From NCBI GenBank assembly GCA_014650475.1, contig BMVA01000004.1, forward strand, positions 310,001 to 374,000: a stretch of 64,000 bases of DNA, given 5' to 3'. This DNA is from Streptomyces albogriseolus. GTDB lineage: Bacteria > Actinomycetota > Actinomycetes > Streptomycetales > Streptomycetaceae. The translations under genes and the position numbers were made by a program. A model generated the notes under the pieces. It had not been told where the DNA came from. It did no database searches and saw only the letters and a program-made list of their open reading frames with translations. Positions within the stretch are counted from its first letter, which is position 1, and every line of letters begins with the position of its first letter. Below, one piece after another: positions 33,880-42,367 of this stretch.

Positions 33880-36744
33880 TCACAACGGCCACGCGGGCAG
33901 TCGCCCCGCGTGGAACAGCTGGTTGCGGGGGGAGCCTGCTTCGAACTGGCTGGCGATCGGGAAGTAGCTGGGCAGGAACGCGGCGAGCGTGGCGTCCTGT
34001 TCGTCCTCCGAGATGTCTCCGTCGTGGAAGTCGTTGAGACAGAAGACGTCGTTGGAGCGGGACGCGAGCAGGTGGTTGAGGTTCTTGACCTGCTCGCTCA
34101 GACCCACGTTGACGAACCCGCTGGTGATGCTGCCCGGCACACTGCGGCCCGTGTAGTAGCCGAAGTAGTGGTGCAGCGACGAGGCGACCGACACGTCGGT
34201 GCTGTCCCGGAGCTGGTTGTGCGCGGTGGCGCGCAGGGCGTCCGGGAAGTACTTCTCCAGGTCGTACATGACGCTGCGGCGCAGCGGATGCGGTGCGTGG
34301 ATGAAGGAGTTCACGAGCGTCCGGCCGAACATGCCGGACACGAGCGCGCGGTTGTTCTTCGCCGCCATCCGGCTGAACTCGTCCAGGCTCGAGACGGGGC
34401 TCATCGGGATGGCGTTGGACGACATGAAGTGCTTGGACTGCCCGTTGCCGAGGAAGAAGAGGCTCGGCAGGACGGCCCGGGCCGCGAACACGTCGTCGTT
34501 GAAGTAGAGGAAGTGTTCGGCCAGACCCTCGATGTGGTGCAGCCGGCTCTCGATGGCGTGCGAGTTGTAGGTGGGCAGCGCACCCTCGCTGCCGAAGATC
34601 TCGGTGTGGTCCACCACGCGGACGCGCGGGTGCGAGACGTCCAGCCACTGCGGCACCTGGCGGTCCGTCACCACGTAGATGTTCCGGATCCACGGGGCGT
34701 ACATGTCCAGCGACCTGAACGAGTAGCGCAGCTCGTCGCGGTTGCGGAAGCGGGCGGCGCTGGTCGCCGCGTCCTCGGTCTCGACGCCCTTGGCGGCGAG
34801 CACCGCGTTCTTGCGTTCCAGCCAGGCGACGTCGGCTCCGTCGACCCAGGTGTAGACGGCGTCGACGGGAAAGTCGACGTCGTGGTGGAGCGTCTGGTTG
34901 AACGCCTGGAGCGTGGGGTAGCGGCGCCCGCCGAGGACCGTCGGCTCGCGCAGCAGCGCGGACTTGGGGATGCGGCTGCCGATGAGCGTGCGGTAGGAGG
35001 AGACGATGCACTCGTCGTCGTCGGGGTCGTCGTCCCAGAAGGCCACGGTGCAGCCGTAGGCCGCGCCCAGCCGGAGGGTGCGGGACTGCGTGACCGCGCT
35101 CTGGTACACGCGGACGCCGGGGCAGGCGGTCCGCAGGTGGTCGGTCGCGAAGCCGGCGAGCGTGGTGGCGACGGCCTGGTCCGCGCCGTTCAGCACCGCC
35201 ATGTACACGGCCTGGTCCCGGCAGCTCTCCGCCAGGCTCTTGAGGGTCTCCTCCCGCAGGCTCGCGTGCACGGCGACGGTGTGACGCACCTTGTTCGTCC
35301 GGCTGACGAAGTACGGGATGCGGGCCGCCTCGAGCGCGTCGGCCACGATGCGGAGATTGGCGTGGACGATGTCGAACGGCGTCTCCGCCTGAACGACGCG
35401 GCACACCTGCCCGCCGGCCCGCGCCAGCGAGGCGTCCCGCTTCAGCAGGCGCTCCTCGGCCGTCGCCAGCTTCCGGGTGTGCTGCGTGCTCTGGGGGACG
35501 GCGGTGGCGACGGAGGCAGCCCCGCCGAAGACGCCGGAGACGAGTGCGTGGGCGGCCACCCGTCGTGCCCTCTCCTCGGCGCGCCGTCCCGAGCGCCGGT
35601 CGGCGTCCAGGGCGGTGAAGAGGTCGTCCCAGGGCGCGGGACGGCGGAACCGCTCCGCCGCCTCGACCGCGGCGTCGCCCATCGCCGCGCGCATCTCGCT
35701 GTTGTCGATCATGTGCAGCAGCGCGGAGGCCAGGGCCTCGGTGTCGCCGGTCGCGGTCAGCAGGCCGGTCCGGCCCTCGGCCACCACCTCACGTACGGCG
35801 TTGGGGCTGTCGTAGGCGACCACGGGCACGCCCGCGGCCTGTGCCTCCATCAGCGACAGGCCGACGGCGTCCTCCTCCGCGGTGCTCAGGGCGATGCTGG
35901 CCTTCGCCCACTCCTCGGCGACGACGGCGGGCGCCTCCCCGACGAACTGGACACTGCCCTGCAGCGCCATCTGGTCGCGCTTGCCCACCAGGCTCCGGGC
36001 CAGCGGGCCGTCCCCGATGATCCGCAGGGTCCAGGTCGGCCGGTGCTCCAGCACCCTGGCCCAGGCGGACAGCGCCTCGGCGACGCCGGACTGCTTCTCC
36101 AGCCGCGCGACGAGCAGCACCATGCGCGTCTGGAGCGTGGACCGGGGGCGGAACCCGTCGTCCAGGAAGGGCGGGGCGTCGACCAGGGGCGGGACCCCCT
36201 GGCCGAAGGTCTCCGTGAACCACTCCCGGCTGCGGGCGCGGGGCAGGGCGACGGCGTCGCACCGGGTGATGTGCCGCAGCAGCGGCTCGACCCGGGGCCC
36301 GCCCGTTTCCGGCGCGGTCGTGCCGTAGTACACGGTCATCGTCTGCGGGGGCGCGAAGCGTGCCGCGTAGGCGAGCAGCGCCGGCGAGGTCACGACCAGG
36401 ACGTCGGCGTCCAGGCCCCGCAGGGCGTACTCCACCTCGATGTCGGCGAGCCGGTGGAAACGGTCGTCCCACCGGCGCTCGACCACCTCGCTGGGCAGCG
36501 CGGCGAGGGCGGCGCCGGCGGCCGCGTCCGGGCCCTCCCGGCGTACCGCCCTGGACTGCAGGGACTCGACGAGGAAGCTGACGGCGACCCGCGGACCGGG
36601 CGCCGTGAACCGACGCCGGCGTGCCTTGAAGACACTGACGACCTGAACCTCGTGCCGCGTCGCGAGCTCCGACGCGTGCTGGAACAGCGTCCGTTCGGCG
36701 TCGCCCATGACATCGGCCTGGGTCAGCAGGAATGCGACCTTCAT
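33880..36744 (-). CDS. GT4 glycosyltransferase fused to Stealth phosphotransferase
   Basis: A 954-residue fusion. Residues 1-390 are a GT-B family 4 glycosyltransferase (LRIIGDGPLARSLVGK and the donor-site region STAEEDAVGLSLMEAQAAGVPVVAYD). From about 430 a Stealth protein follows: a lead-in domain with VAFWDDDPDDDE, then CR1 DAVYTWVDGAD (about 630), CR2 NRDELRYSFRSLDMYAPWIR ... HFLYFNDDVF (about 670-775), CR3 HPLRRSVMYDLEKYFP (about 815) and CR4 (about 900). Stealth proteins transfer hexose-1-phosphate to build phosphodiester-linked polysaccharides. The fusion suggests one polypeptide adds both a glycosidic and a phosphodiester bond. It starts 7 nt after the preceding gene's stop. Confidence 0.85.
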   Translation of the reverse strand: MKVAFLLTQADVMGDAERTLFQHASELATRHEVQVVSVFKARRRRFTAPGPRVAVSFLVESLQSRAVRREGPDAAAGAALAALPSEVVERRWDDRFHRLADIEVEYALRGLDADVLVVTSPALLAYAARFAPPQTMTVYYGTTAPETGGPRVEPLLRHITRCDAVALPRARSREWFTETFGQGVPPLVDAPPFLDDGFRPRSTLQTRMVLLVARLEKQSGVAEALSAWARVLEHRPTWTLRIIGDGPLARSLVGKRDQMALQGSVQFVGEAPAVVAEEWAKASIALSTAEEDAVGLSLMEAQAAGVPVVAYDSPNAVREVVAEGRTGLLTATGDTEALASALLHMIDNSEMRAAMGDAAVEAAERFRRPAPWDDLFTALDADRRSGRRAEERARRVAAHALVSGVFGGAASVATAVPQSTQHTRKLATAEERLLKRDASLARAGGQVCRVVQAETPFDIVHANLRIVADALEAARIPYFVSRTNKVRHTVAVHASLREETLKSLAESCRDQAVYMAVLNGADQAVATTLAGFATDHLRTACPGVRVYQSAVTQSRTLRLGAAYGCTVAFWDDDPDDDECIVSSYRTLIGSRIPKSALLREPTVLGGRRYPTLQAFNQTLHHDVDFPVDAVYTWVDGADVAWLERKNAVLAAKGVETEDAATSAARFRNRDELRYSFRSLDMYAPWIRNIYVVTDRQVPQWLDVSHPRVRVVDHTEIFGSEGALPTYNSHAIESRLHHIEGLAEHFLYFNDDVFAARAVLPSLFFLGNGQSKHFMSSNAIPMSPVSSLDEFSRMAAKNNRALVSGMFGRTLVNSFIHAPHPLRRSVMYDLEKYFPDALRATAHNQLRDSTDVSVASSLHHYFGYYTGRSVPGSITSGFVNVGLSEQVKNLNHLLASRSNDVFCLNDFHDGDISEDEQDATLAAFLPSYFPIASQFEAGSPRNQLFHAGRLPAWPL

Positions 36745-36751
36745 CTGTTCC

Positions 36752-37696
36752 TCACTCGGCCCCGGACCCGCGTCCGCAGGTGAACCGGAAGTTGCCCGCC
36801 GGCGTGTACCGGGGCTGGATCGTCATGAGCGTGCCGCGCACCGGGGACACCTGGATCTTCCGCATGGCGAAGACCCGTTCCGGGGTCCGCACGTCGTGCA
36901 GCCTGCGGGCCAGGCGCAGCGGCGGGTGGCCGTCCGTATGGACCATGACGTTCCAGTGCTCGGCACGGTCGGTGGACGGGAGCATCTCGGCCAGCGGCGC
37001 CCTCAGCCGCCACACGCCGGGCTCCACCTCGGCCAGCGGGCACTCCACGCTGCGCCCGGCGGCGACGAGTTCGGCCCAGGGCCGGCCGGCGTCGGTGCCC
37101 AGCACGCGCAGGTCGACCTCGATGCGCGCGTGCTCGAGGTACACGTTGACCACCTCAGCGGCCGGTTCCGCCTCGACGCAGACGAGGCGCGCGTCACCGC
37201 GCAGCGTGCGCCCGAGGCGGTAGCGGTCGGCCGTCAGCGGGGCGTACTTCATGGGGCCCGTGCTCCCGCGGACCGGAGTGGTGTGCTCCACCAGCAGCAG
37301 CGGAAGGGTCCGGCTGCCACGCCCCGAACGCACCCGGAGCCTCATCTTCCAGCGTCCGGGGGTGACGGACGCGCCGCCGACGGCGGCGCCGAGGAGCACT
37401 GCGGCGCTCATCAGCAGGCGCCCCTCCCGGTCCGTGTGGATCCGGGCGGGGACCTGGAACGTACGGCTGCGCCGGCCGAGAAGGATCTCCGCCTCCCGCA
37501 CGTCCCGCATCGTGGCGGGCAGTTCCGCGTGGAGGTTGACGGTCTGTCCGTCGAGCACGGCCGCGTAGTCGAGGCGTGCCGTGGTGCCGACGCGCCGGGG
37601 GATGAAGAAGCGGGTCATCAGGCGGGAGCGCGCCGCCACGAGCCGGGCTCCGGCACGTCGGCGCATCCGCCTCAGCTGCTTGCGTCGAGGGATCAT
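36752..37696 (-). CDS. Beta-rich accessory protein of the Stealth operon, unknown function
   Basis: A 314-residue protein beginning MIPRRKQLRRMRRRAGARLV, a highly basic, amphipathic N-terminus that could bind membrane lipids or acidic polymer. From residue 40 on, alternating beta strands form two or three sandwich-like modules (LDYAAVLDGQTVNLHAELPA, GRWKMRLRVRSGRGSRTLPL, ERVFAMRKIQVSPVRGTLMT). No catalytic motif is seen. Its ATG overlaps the Stealth stop by four bases and the fusion gene begins 7 nt later, so it belongs to the same operon. The beta modules resemble in style the C-terminal part of the XcbB-like protein at 27042, but I cannot show homology by eye. Confidence 0.6.
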   Translation of the reverse strand: MIPRRKQLRRMRRRAGARLVAARSRLMTRFFIPRRVGTTARLDYAAVLDGQTVNLHAELPATMRDVREAEILLGRRSRTFQVPARIHTDREGRLLMSAAVLLGAAVGGASVTPGRWKMRLRVRSGRGSRTLPLLLVEHTTPVRGSTGPMKYAPLTADRYRLGRTLRGDARLVCVEAEPAAEVVNVYLEHARIEVDLRVLGTDAGRPWAELVAAGRSVECPLAEVEPGVWRLRAPLAEMLPSTDRAEHWNVMVHTDGHPPLRLARRLHDVRTPERVFAMRKIQVSPVRGTLMTIQPRYTPAGNFRFTCGRGSGAE

Positions 37697-39492
37697 GCCT
37701 GTGCCGTCTCCAGCTCTGTGGGGCGGCGTGCGGCCGCGTGGTCGGGTCGCGGTCCCTCGTAGGGGCTCGGGACGGGGAAGTAGGCGTCCAGGAAGTCCGC
37801 GACCATCCGGGACTGGGCCGCCTTGTCGGCGGCGGGCACCGTGTCGTTCATGCAGAAGGTGTCGAAGTCGCGCCGGGCGAGCAGGTTGTCGAGCCGGCGC
37901 CGGGCCGTGTCGGCGGCCAGGTCGACGTAGACGTAGCGGATGTCGCCGACCGTGGCGCGGGCCGAGTGGTAGGCGTAGTAGTGGTGCAGCGACGAGGCGA
38001 TGGGCACGTCGTGCGGCGAGCGGAACCGGGAGTGCTGGGTGACCCGGTGCGCCTTGGCGTAGACCTGCTCGATCTCCGCGAGCACGCTGCGCCGCAGGGC
38101 GTGCGGGGTGTGCTTCATCTTCTGGGAGATGACGGTGCCGAAGTGCTGGGCGACCAGGCCGCGGCTGTTCTTTCCCGCCGCGTCGACGGGCAGGTCCGCG
38201 GTGCTGGCGCGGCCGGACGGGATGAGCGCCTTGGACGGGAAGAACTTGGTCAGGCCGTTGGCGTGGAAGAACTGGCCGGGGTGCGCGGGACGGCCGAAGA
38301 ACACGTCGTCGTTCAGGTAGAGGAAGTGCTCGGCGAGTTCGGGTATGTGGTGCAGCTGGCTCTCGATCGCGTGGGAGTTGAACGTGGGCAGCGCGCCCGG
38401 GTCCGAGAAGATCTCGCGGTGGTCCACGACCCGCAGGCCGGGGAAGTCGGTGCTGAGCCAGGAGGGCACCTGTCCGGCGGTGACCAGGAAGATGTTCCGC
38501 ACCCACGGGGCGTACTGGTGGATCGAGCGCAGGGAGTACCGCAGTTCGTCGCGGCTGGTGTAGCGGGAGTCGTTGGCCGCCAGGTCGTGCAGGCCGCCGC
38601 CGGGGACGCCGGTGAGCCGTGCGCGGGCGGCGTCCCGGCTCGCCCGCCAGCGCGGGTCGGAGTCGTCGACCCAGGTGTAGACGACGTCGATCGGGAAGGT
38701 GTGGTCCTCGGGCAGCGTCGCCGCGAACTCGGGCAGGGTGCGGGCGTGGCCGGTGTTGTAGACGGCCGGAATGACGCTGAAACGATTCTGTTCCGCCCAG
38801 CACCGCCCCGCGTCCACCGGGACCTCGGTCACCACCTTGTTGGGGCGGGGGGCGACCAGCCGGCCGTCCCGCTCCGCCCAGAACTCGATGTCGCAGCCGT
38901 CGTCGGGGCCGAAGACCAGACGTCCCGTGGGGTCGCAGACCACCCAGGTCATGCGCAGCACGCGCTGTCCTCGCAGGGCGCGCCAGGAGCCCTGCGCCGA
39001 GGCGGGCCGCGGCTGCCCCCGGGAGGGCAGGCTCACATAGCCGGGGTGCTCCGCGCAGGTGACGCGCAGCAGGTCCTCGACGTCCGCCCGCCACCGTGCG
39101 GGCACGGCCACGCTGGGCGTCCGGGAGCCGTTGCCCCGCACGCAGAAGTAGTCGATCCCGGCCTCTTCCAGGAGGGCGACGAGGATGTGCAGATTGCGGG
39201 CGCGGGCGGCCCAGGCGGTCGCCCCGGGCACCTCGACGGCGCGCAGGTGACGCCCCGCCAGGCGGACGACCCGCACACACGGTTCGGCTTCCTGCTTGCC
39301 CGCCTTGCGGGCGCCGCCCAGCGCCCGGACGACCACGGCCGAACGCACGGCGTCGGCCGAGGCGAGCGAGCGTTTCACCGAATTGCGTACCGGCCCCGGC
39401 ACCCGACGGACGATCCGGCGCCTCGCCCCTACGGGCACCAAAGATCGATATGTCGATACGAGCGCGCTCGCCTCGGGGTTGTTGAGGCTCAC
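37693..39492 (-). CDS. Stealth-family exopolysaccharide phosphotransferase
   Basis: A 599-residue protein. After a lead-in domain (DDGCDIEFWAERDGRLVAPR) come all four Stealth regions: CR1 DVVYTWVDDSDPRW (about 262), CR2 SRDELRYSLRSIHQYAPWVR ... EHFLYLNDDVFFG (about 312-410), CR3 HALRRSVLAEIEQVY (about 465) and CR4 FCMNDTVPAAD (about 545). The family includes bacterial capsule polymerases that transfer sugar-1-phosphate. It is the first gene of a four-gene operon (Stealth, accessory, GT4-Stealth, SGNH). The GTG at 39492 has GGAAG six bases upstream. Confidence 0.88.
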   Translation of the reverse strand: MSLNNPEASALVSTYRSLVPVGARRRIVRRVPGPVRNSVKRSLASADAVRSAVVVRALGGARKAGKQEAEPCVRVVRLAGRHLRAVEVPGATAWAARARNLHILVALLEEAGIDYFCVRGNGSRTPSVAVPARWRADVEDLLRVTCAEHPGYVSLPSRGQPRPASAQGSWRALRGQRVLRMTWVVCDPTGRLVFGPDDGCDIEFWAERDGRLVAPRPNKVVTEVPVDAGRCWAEQNRFSVIPAVYNTGHARTLPEFAATLPEDHTFPIDVVYTWVDDSDPRWRASRDAARARLTGVPGGGLHDLAANDSRYTSRDELRYSLRSIHQYAPWVRNIFLVTAGQVPSWLSTDFPGLRVVDHREIFSDPGALPTFNSHAIESQLHHIPELAEHFLYLNDDVFFGRPAHPGQFFHANGLTKFFPSKALIPSGRASTADLPVDAAGKNSRGLVAQHFGTVISQKMKHTPHALRRSVLAEIEQVYAKAHRVTQHSRFRSPHDVPIASSLHHYYAYHSARATVGDIRYVYVDLAADTARRRLDNLLARRDFDTFCMNDTVPAADKAAQSRMVADFLDAYFPVPSPYEGPRPDHAAARRPTELETAQA

Positions 39493-39661
39493 CAGACTTC
39501 CGCACCATTCACATCAAGGCCGGAGCTGATCGCTCCGGGAAATGACCCCACCCTGGCCGGCGTGCCCACCCGCGGCGTGCTGTGTACGGGGACCGGCTCG
39601 AACCGGTCTGTTCACCGTCAGCACCACCAGTTGTCACGCACTGCTCACCGACCTGGCGGAA

Positions 39662-39678
39662 TGTTTACATTACAAACA
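39662..39678. promoter_or_regulatory. AT-rich inverted repeat upstream of the Stealth operon
   Basis: TGTTTACATTACAAACA (arms TGTTT and AAACA, 7-bp centre) is an AT-rich island in a genome of over 70% GC, inside the 281-bp gap 39493-39773. It lies 170 bp upstream of the Stealth start. Arms and A/T content suggest a regulator site. Nearby (39591-39608) GACCGG-N6-CCGGTC is a second small inverted repeat. Confidence 0.4.
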
Positions 39679-39773
39679 CTGCATGTCTACCGATGATCAC
39701 GCTCGCCGACGATCTGTCAGACATGCCACATCGCTACAACCTTTTCGGCTGCTGCCGTATCCGCGTGCGAGCG

Positions 39774-40895
39774 TCACGGCGACATCCGCAGCCAGTCCGT
39801 GAACGACAGCCCCGGGCCGTCGCCCTGCCGCGCCACCCAGAGCTCCCCGCCGGATCCGAGCGCGGCGAGCACGGCCCTGCCCCGGGCGTCGTGCGCCAGC
39901 GCCGGGTCGCCCACACAGGCCCGCCCGGTGTCCCCCCACCACAGTCCCAACGCCTCGGCCTCCGTCCCGCAGACGCCGACGAGCACGGTGCCGGTACGGC
40001 CCCGGTGGGCGATGACCGTGCAGTCGTACCCGTCGAGCGTCTGACGCAGCAGCACATTGGCCCCGTCCGAGGGGGTGCCGCTCAGCGGCACGGCCCACGA
40101 GCCGGGCCGCAGACAGACCAGACCGGCGCCGGCCGGGTCGGTCCAGAACCAGGTGAGCCGGCCGGGCGCGGTCTCCAGTGCGGCGGCCGATCCCGGCAGC
40201 GCACCGGGCCGCACGTCGGGGAACCGCCGTGGCACGGCGCCGGGTTCCTGCTGGCCCCAGGTCAGCGTGACGCCGCCGGCCGGGGCGAACACCTCCACCC
40301 GTCCGGCCGCGGCGGTCGCGGTCAGGCCGTCCCGCAGACCGGCCCCCCTGAGGTCGGCCCAGGGCTCCCACCGGCCGCCCCGCCCCTCCCTGCGCATCAT
40401 CAGCCCGCCGCCCGCGTTGCGTGCGAAGACATGGACGTCGCCGGACGGGGCGACCGCCGCCGCCGGCGGCCCGAACAGCACGGCGCGCTCGGGCGTGCGG
40501 TGCGGATTGCCCAGGGAGCGCCACTCGGTGAGGGGCCGTCCGGTCTGGTACTGCACCGCGTGCACCACGTCGACCTGGACCGCGCCGTCGGCCTGCCGCT
40601 CGCGGCGGCCCAGGAGGTGCACATAGGTGTCGGCGCCCTGGGCCACGGTCAGGTGGGTGAGGTCGTCGACGGGGAAGAAGGCGGGTTCCGACCAGTCGGG
40701 GCCGCCCGGCCGGTGCTCGGTCCAGCGCAGCAGGCCGCCTTCGCAGGGCGCGTAGGCGGTGAGCCGGCCGTCCTTGCCGCGGACCAGCCAGGACCCGGTC
40801 GCCGTGCCGGTCACCGGCGGGCGGACGGACGCCGCGGCGGCTCCGCCGGCACGGCCGCGGCGCGGCGTGCGCGCGGACCGATCCCGTATCGCCAT
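39774..40895 (-). CDS. Repeat protein, probable beta-propeller, paralogue A
   Basis: A 373-residue protein, start at the ATG 40895 with AGGGAG six bases upstream. It consists of repeated 45-55 residue units with tryptophan and glycine positions of a lectin- or sialidase-like propeller: GSWLVRGKDGRLTAY, GPDWSEPAFFPVDD, GDVHVFARNAGGGLMMR, WEPWADLRGAGLRDGL. The paralogue at 42368 shares the same motifs in the same order. No signal peptide is evident. A sugar-binding role is inference. It diverges from the LCP gene. Confidence 0.6.
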   Translation of the reverse strand: MAIRDRSARTPRRGRAGGAAAASVRPPVTGTATGSWLVRGKDGRLTAYAPCEGGLLRWTEHRPGGPDWSEPAFFPVDDLTHLTVAQGADTYVHLLGRRERQADGAVQVDVVHAVQYQTGRPLTEWRSLGNPHRTPERAVLFGPPAAAVAPSGDVHVFARNAGGGLMMRREGRGGRWEPWADLRGAGLRDGLTATAAAGRVEVFAPAGGVTLTWGQQEPGAVPRRFPDVRPGALPGSAAALETAPGRLTWFWTDPAGAGLVCLRPGSWAVPLSGTPSDGANVLLRQTLDGYDCTVIAHRGRTGTVLVGVCGTEAEALGLWWGDTGRACVGDPALAHDARGRAVLAALGSGGELWVARQGDGPGLSFTDWLRMSP

Positions 40896-40920
40896 GTCGG
40901 ACTCCCTGGAACGTTCACCC

Positions 40921-40982
40921 GATATGGACACGGGAGCTGGAACGGACACATGATATGCACACTGCATACATGTATCGGACAC
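40921..40982. promoter_or_regulatory. Repeated GATATGSACAC elements in the divergent propeller/LCP promoter region
   Basis: GATATGGACAC (40921-40931) and GATATGCACAC (40952-40962) are 31 bp apart, three helical turns. A weaker copy GTATCGGACAC is at 40972-40982. A perfect ATACATGTAT palindrome overlaps at 40966-40975, and GTGAT-N4-ATCAC is at 41057-41070. These lie in the 337-bp gap 40896-41232, which otherwise contains no gene. Confidence 0.45.
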
Positions 40983-41232
40983 CCAGAGGCGGCCGCGCCG
41001 GTCCGTGACGGACGAGAGCCGCTCGCCCCGCCACGCCCCCGCCGCCGACGACTTCCGTGATGTGGATCACTGTCGTACAACGCCCGGGCGGGGTCGTGGG
41101 TCTGTCCGTTCGCCCGAGCAGCCGCGTGCCGGGCACCCCCGCGCCCGGCGCCACCGCCCGGCCGAACCCCTGCAGTTGTCGCATCACCCGCACCGGCACC
41201 ATGCGCCGCGCACAGACGAGGACACCCATCGG

Positions 41233-42315
41233 ATGACGACCCCAGCCACCGACACCCCGAGCACGTCGCGCCGCCGGCGCGGGCAGGAGGCGCCCCGCCG
41301 GCGGCGCACCGGCCGGTGGATCCTGCTGACGCTGGCCGTTCTCCTCGTCGCGGGCGCCGGCGCCGCGTACTGGCTCTGGAGCGATCTCGACGGCAACATC
41401 AACGGCGTCGACATCAACGAGGCCATCGGTGACGACCGCCCCGAGAAGCTGCCCACCTCCGGCCAGAACGTCCTGATCCTCGGCTCCGACTCCCGCGCGG
41501 GCGACAACGCGGAGCTGAAGACCGGCAAGATCGCCGGCGCCCGCTCCGACACCGCGCTCGTGATGCACATACCCGAGGGCCGCACCCAGGCCGTCGCCGT
41601 CAGCATCCCGCGCGACACCCTGGTGACCCGGCCCGAGTGCAAGGACGCGGACGGCTCCACCGTGGCCGCCGCGGAGCGCGTGATGTTCAACTCCATCTAC
41701 TCGCAGGTCGGTCCGGCCTGCGTGGTCAAGACGGTGGAGAAGATGTCCGGCGTCCGCATGGACCACTACGTCGAGATCGACTTCGCCGGCTTCAAGGACC
41801 TGGTGGACGCCATCGGCGGCGTCGAGGTCACCGTCGACCAGGACATCCGCGACACGTCCAGCGGCCTCGACCTGACCGCCGGCACCCACCGCCTGGACGG
41901 CACCGAGTCCCTGCAGTTCGTCCGCACCCGGCACGGCATCGGCGACGGCAGCGACCTCGGCCGCATCGGTCTCCAGCAGGAGTTCATGGTCGCCCTGCTC
42001 GGCGAGATCAAGAAGCAGGACCTGCTGGGCAGCCCCGCCAAGACCTACGAGATCGCGGACACCCTGACCGCGGCGCTCACCACCGACTCCGAGCTCGCCT
42101 CCCTCACCGCGCTCGCCGAGTTCGGGCGCAGCATGAACGGGGTCGACCCGGGCTCCATGGAGACGATCATGCTGCCGGTGGCGTACGACACGAAGGACCC
42201 CAACCGTGTGGTGGCCGCCGAACCGCAGGCGTCCACGCTGTGGAAGGCCATCCGCAGCGACCAGGAGATCCCGGAGTCGGCCAAGAAGTCCCCGGCGACC
42301 GGGGGCGGTTCCTGA
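41233..42315 (+). CDS. LytR-CpsA-Psr (LCP) family cell-wall glycopolymer ligase
   Basis: A 360-residue type II membrane protein: basic cytoplasmic tail (SRRRRGQEAPRRRRTGR), one transmembrane helix (about 28-47), then an external LCP domain. The domain shows NVLILGSDSRAGDN, AVAVSIPRDT (the catalytic Arg-Asp pair region), VEIDFAGFKDLVDAIGGVEV and the arginine-rich RTRHGIGDGSDLGRI motif that binds the polyprenyl pyrophosphate. LCP enzymes attach glycopolymers such as teichoic acids to peptidoglycan. Its place beside the Stealth locus supports that role here. The ATG at 41233 overlaps by four bases the end of a tiny upstream frame. Confidence 0.9.
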   Translation: MTTPATDTPSTSRRRRGQEAPRRRRTGRWILLTLAVLLVAGAGAAYWLWSDLDGNINGVDINEAIGDDRPEKLPTSGQNVLILGSDSRAGDNAELKTGKIAGARSDTALVMHIPEGRTQAVAVSIPRDTLVTRPECKDADGSTVAAAERVMFNSIYSQVGPACVVKTVEKMSGVRMDHYVEIDFAGFKDLVDAIGGVEVTVDQDIRDTSSGLDLTAGTHRLDGTESLQFVRTRHGIGDGSDLGRIGLQQEFMVALLGEIKKQDLLGSPAKTYEIADTLTAALTTDSELASLTALAEFGRSMNGVDPGSMETIMLPVAYDTKDPNRVVAAEPQASTLWKAIRSDQEIPESAKKSPATGGGS

Positions 42316-42323
42316 CCTCGCGG

Positions 42324-42365
42324 CCGGAGCCGGGAGACGCCGGAGCCGGCGTCTCCCGGCTCCGG
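42324..42365. terminator. Perfect bidirectional hairpin terminator between LCP and propeller B
   Basis: An 18-bp perfect stem (42324-42341 with 42348-42365) with a six-base loop fills the gap between two convergent genes. Confidence 0.85.
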
Positions 42366-42367
42366 TC

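Noticed and set aside
39591-39608. GACCGGCTCGAACCGGTC as a tRNA T-arm
   Set aside because: The GTTCGAA core is absent and no acceptor, D or anticodon arms surround it; it is only a short inverted repeat.
40896-40982. 29-residue N-terminal extension of propeller A
   Set aside because: It would cover the repeated GATATG promoter elements, while ATG 40895 has a well-spaced ribosome-binding site.
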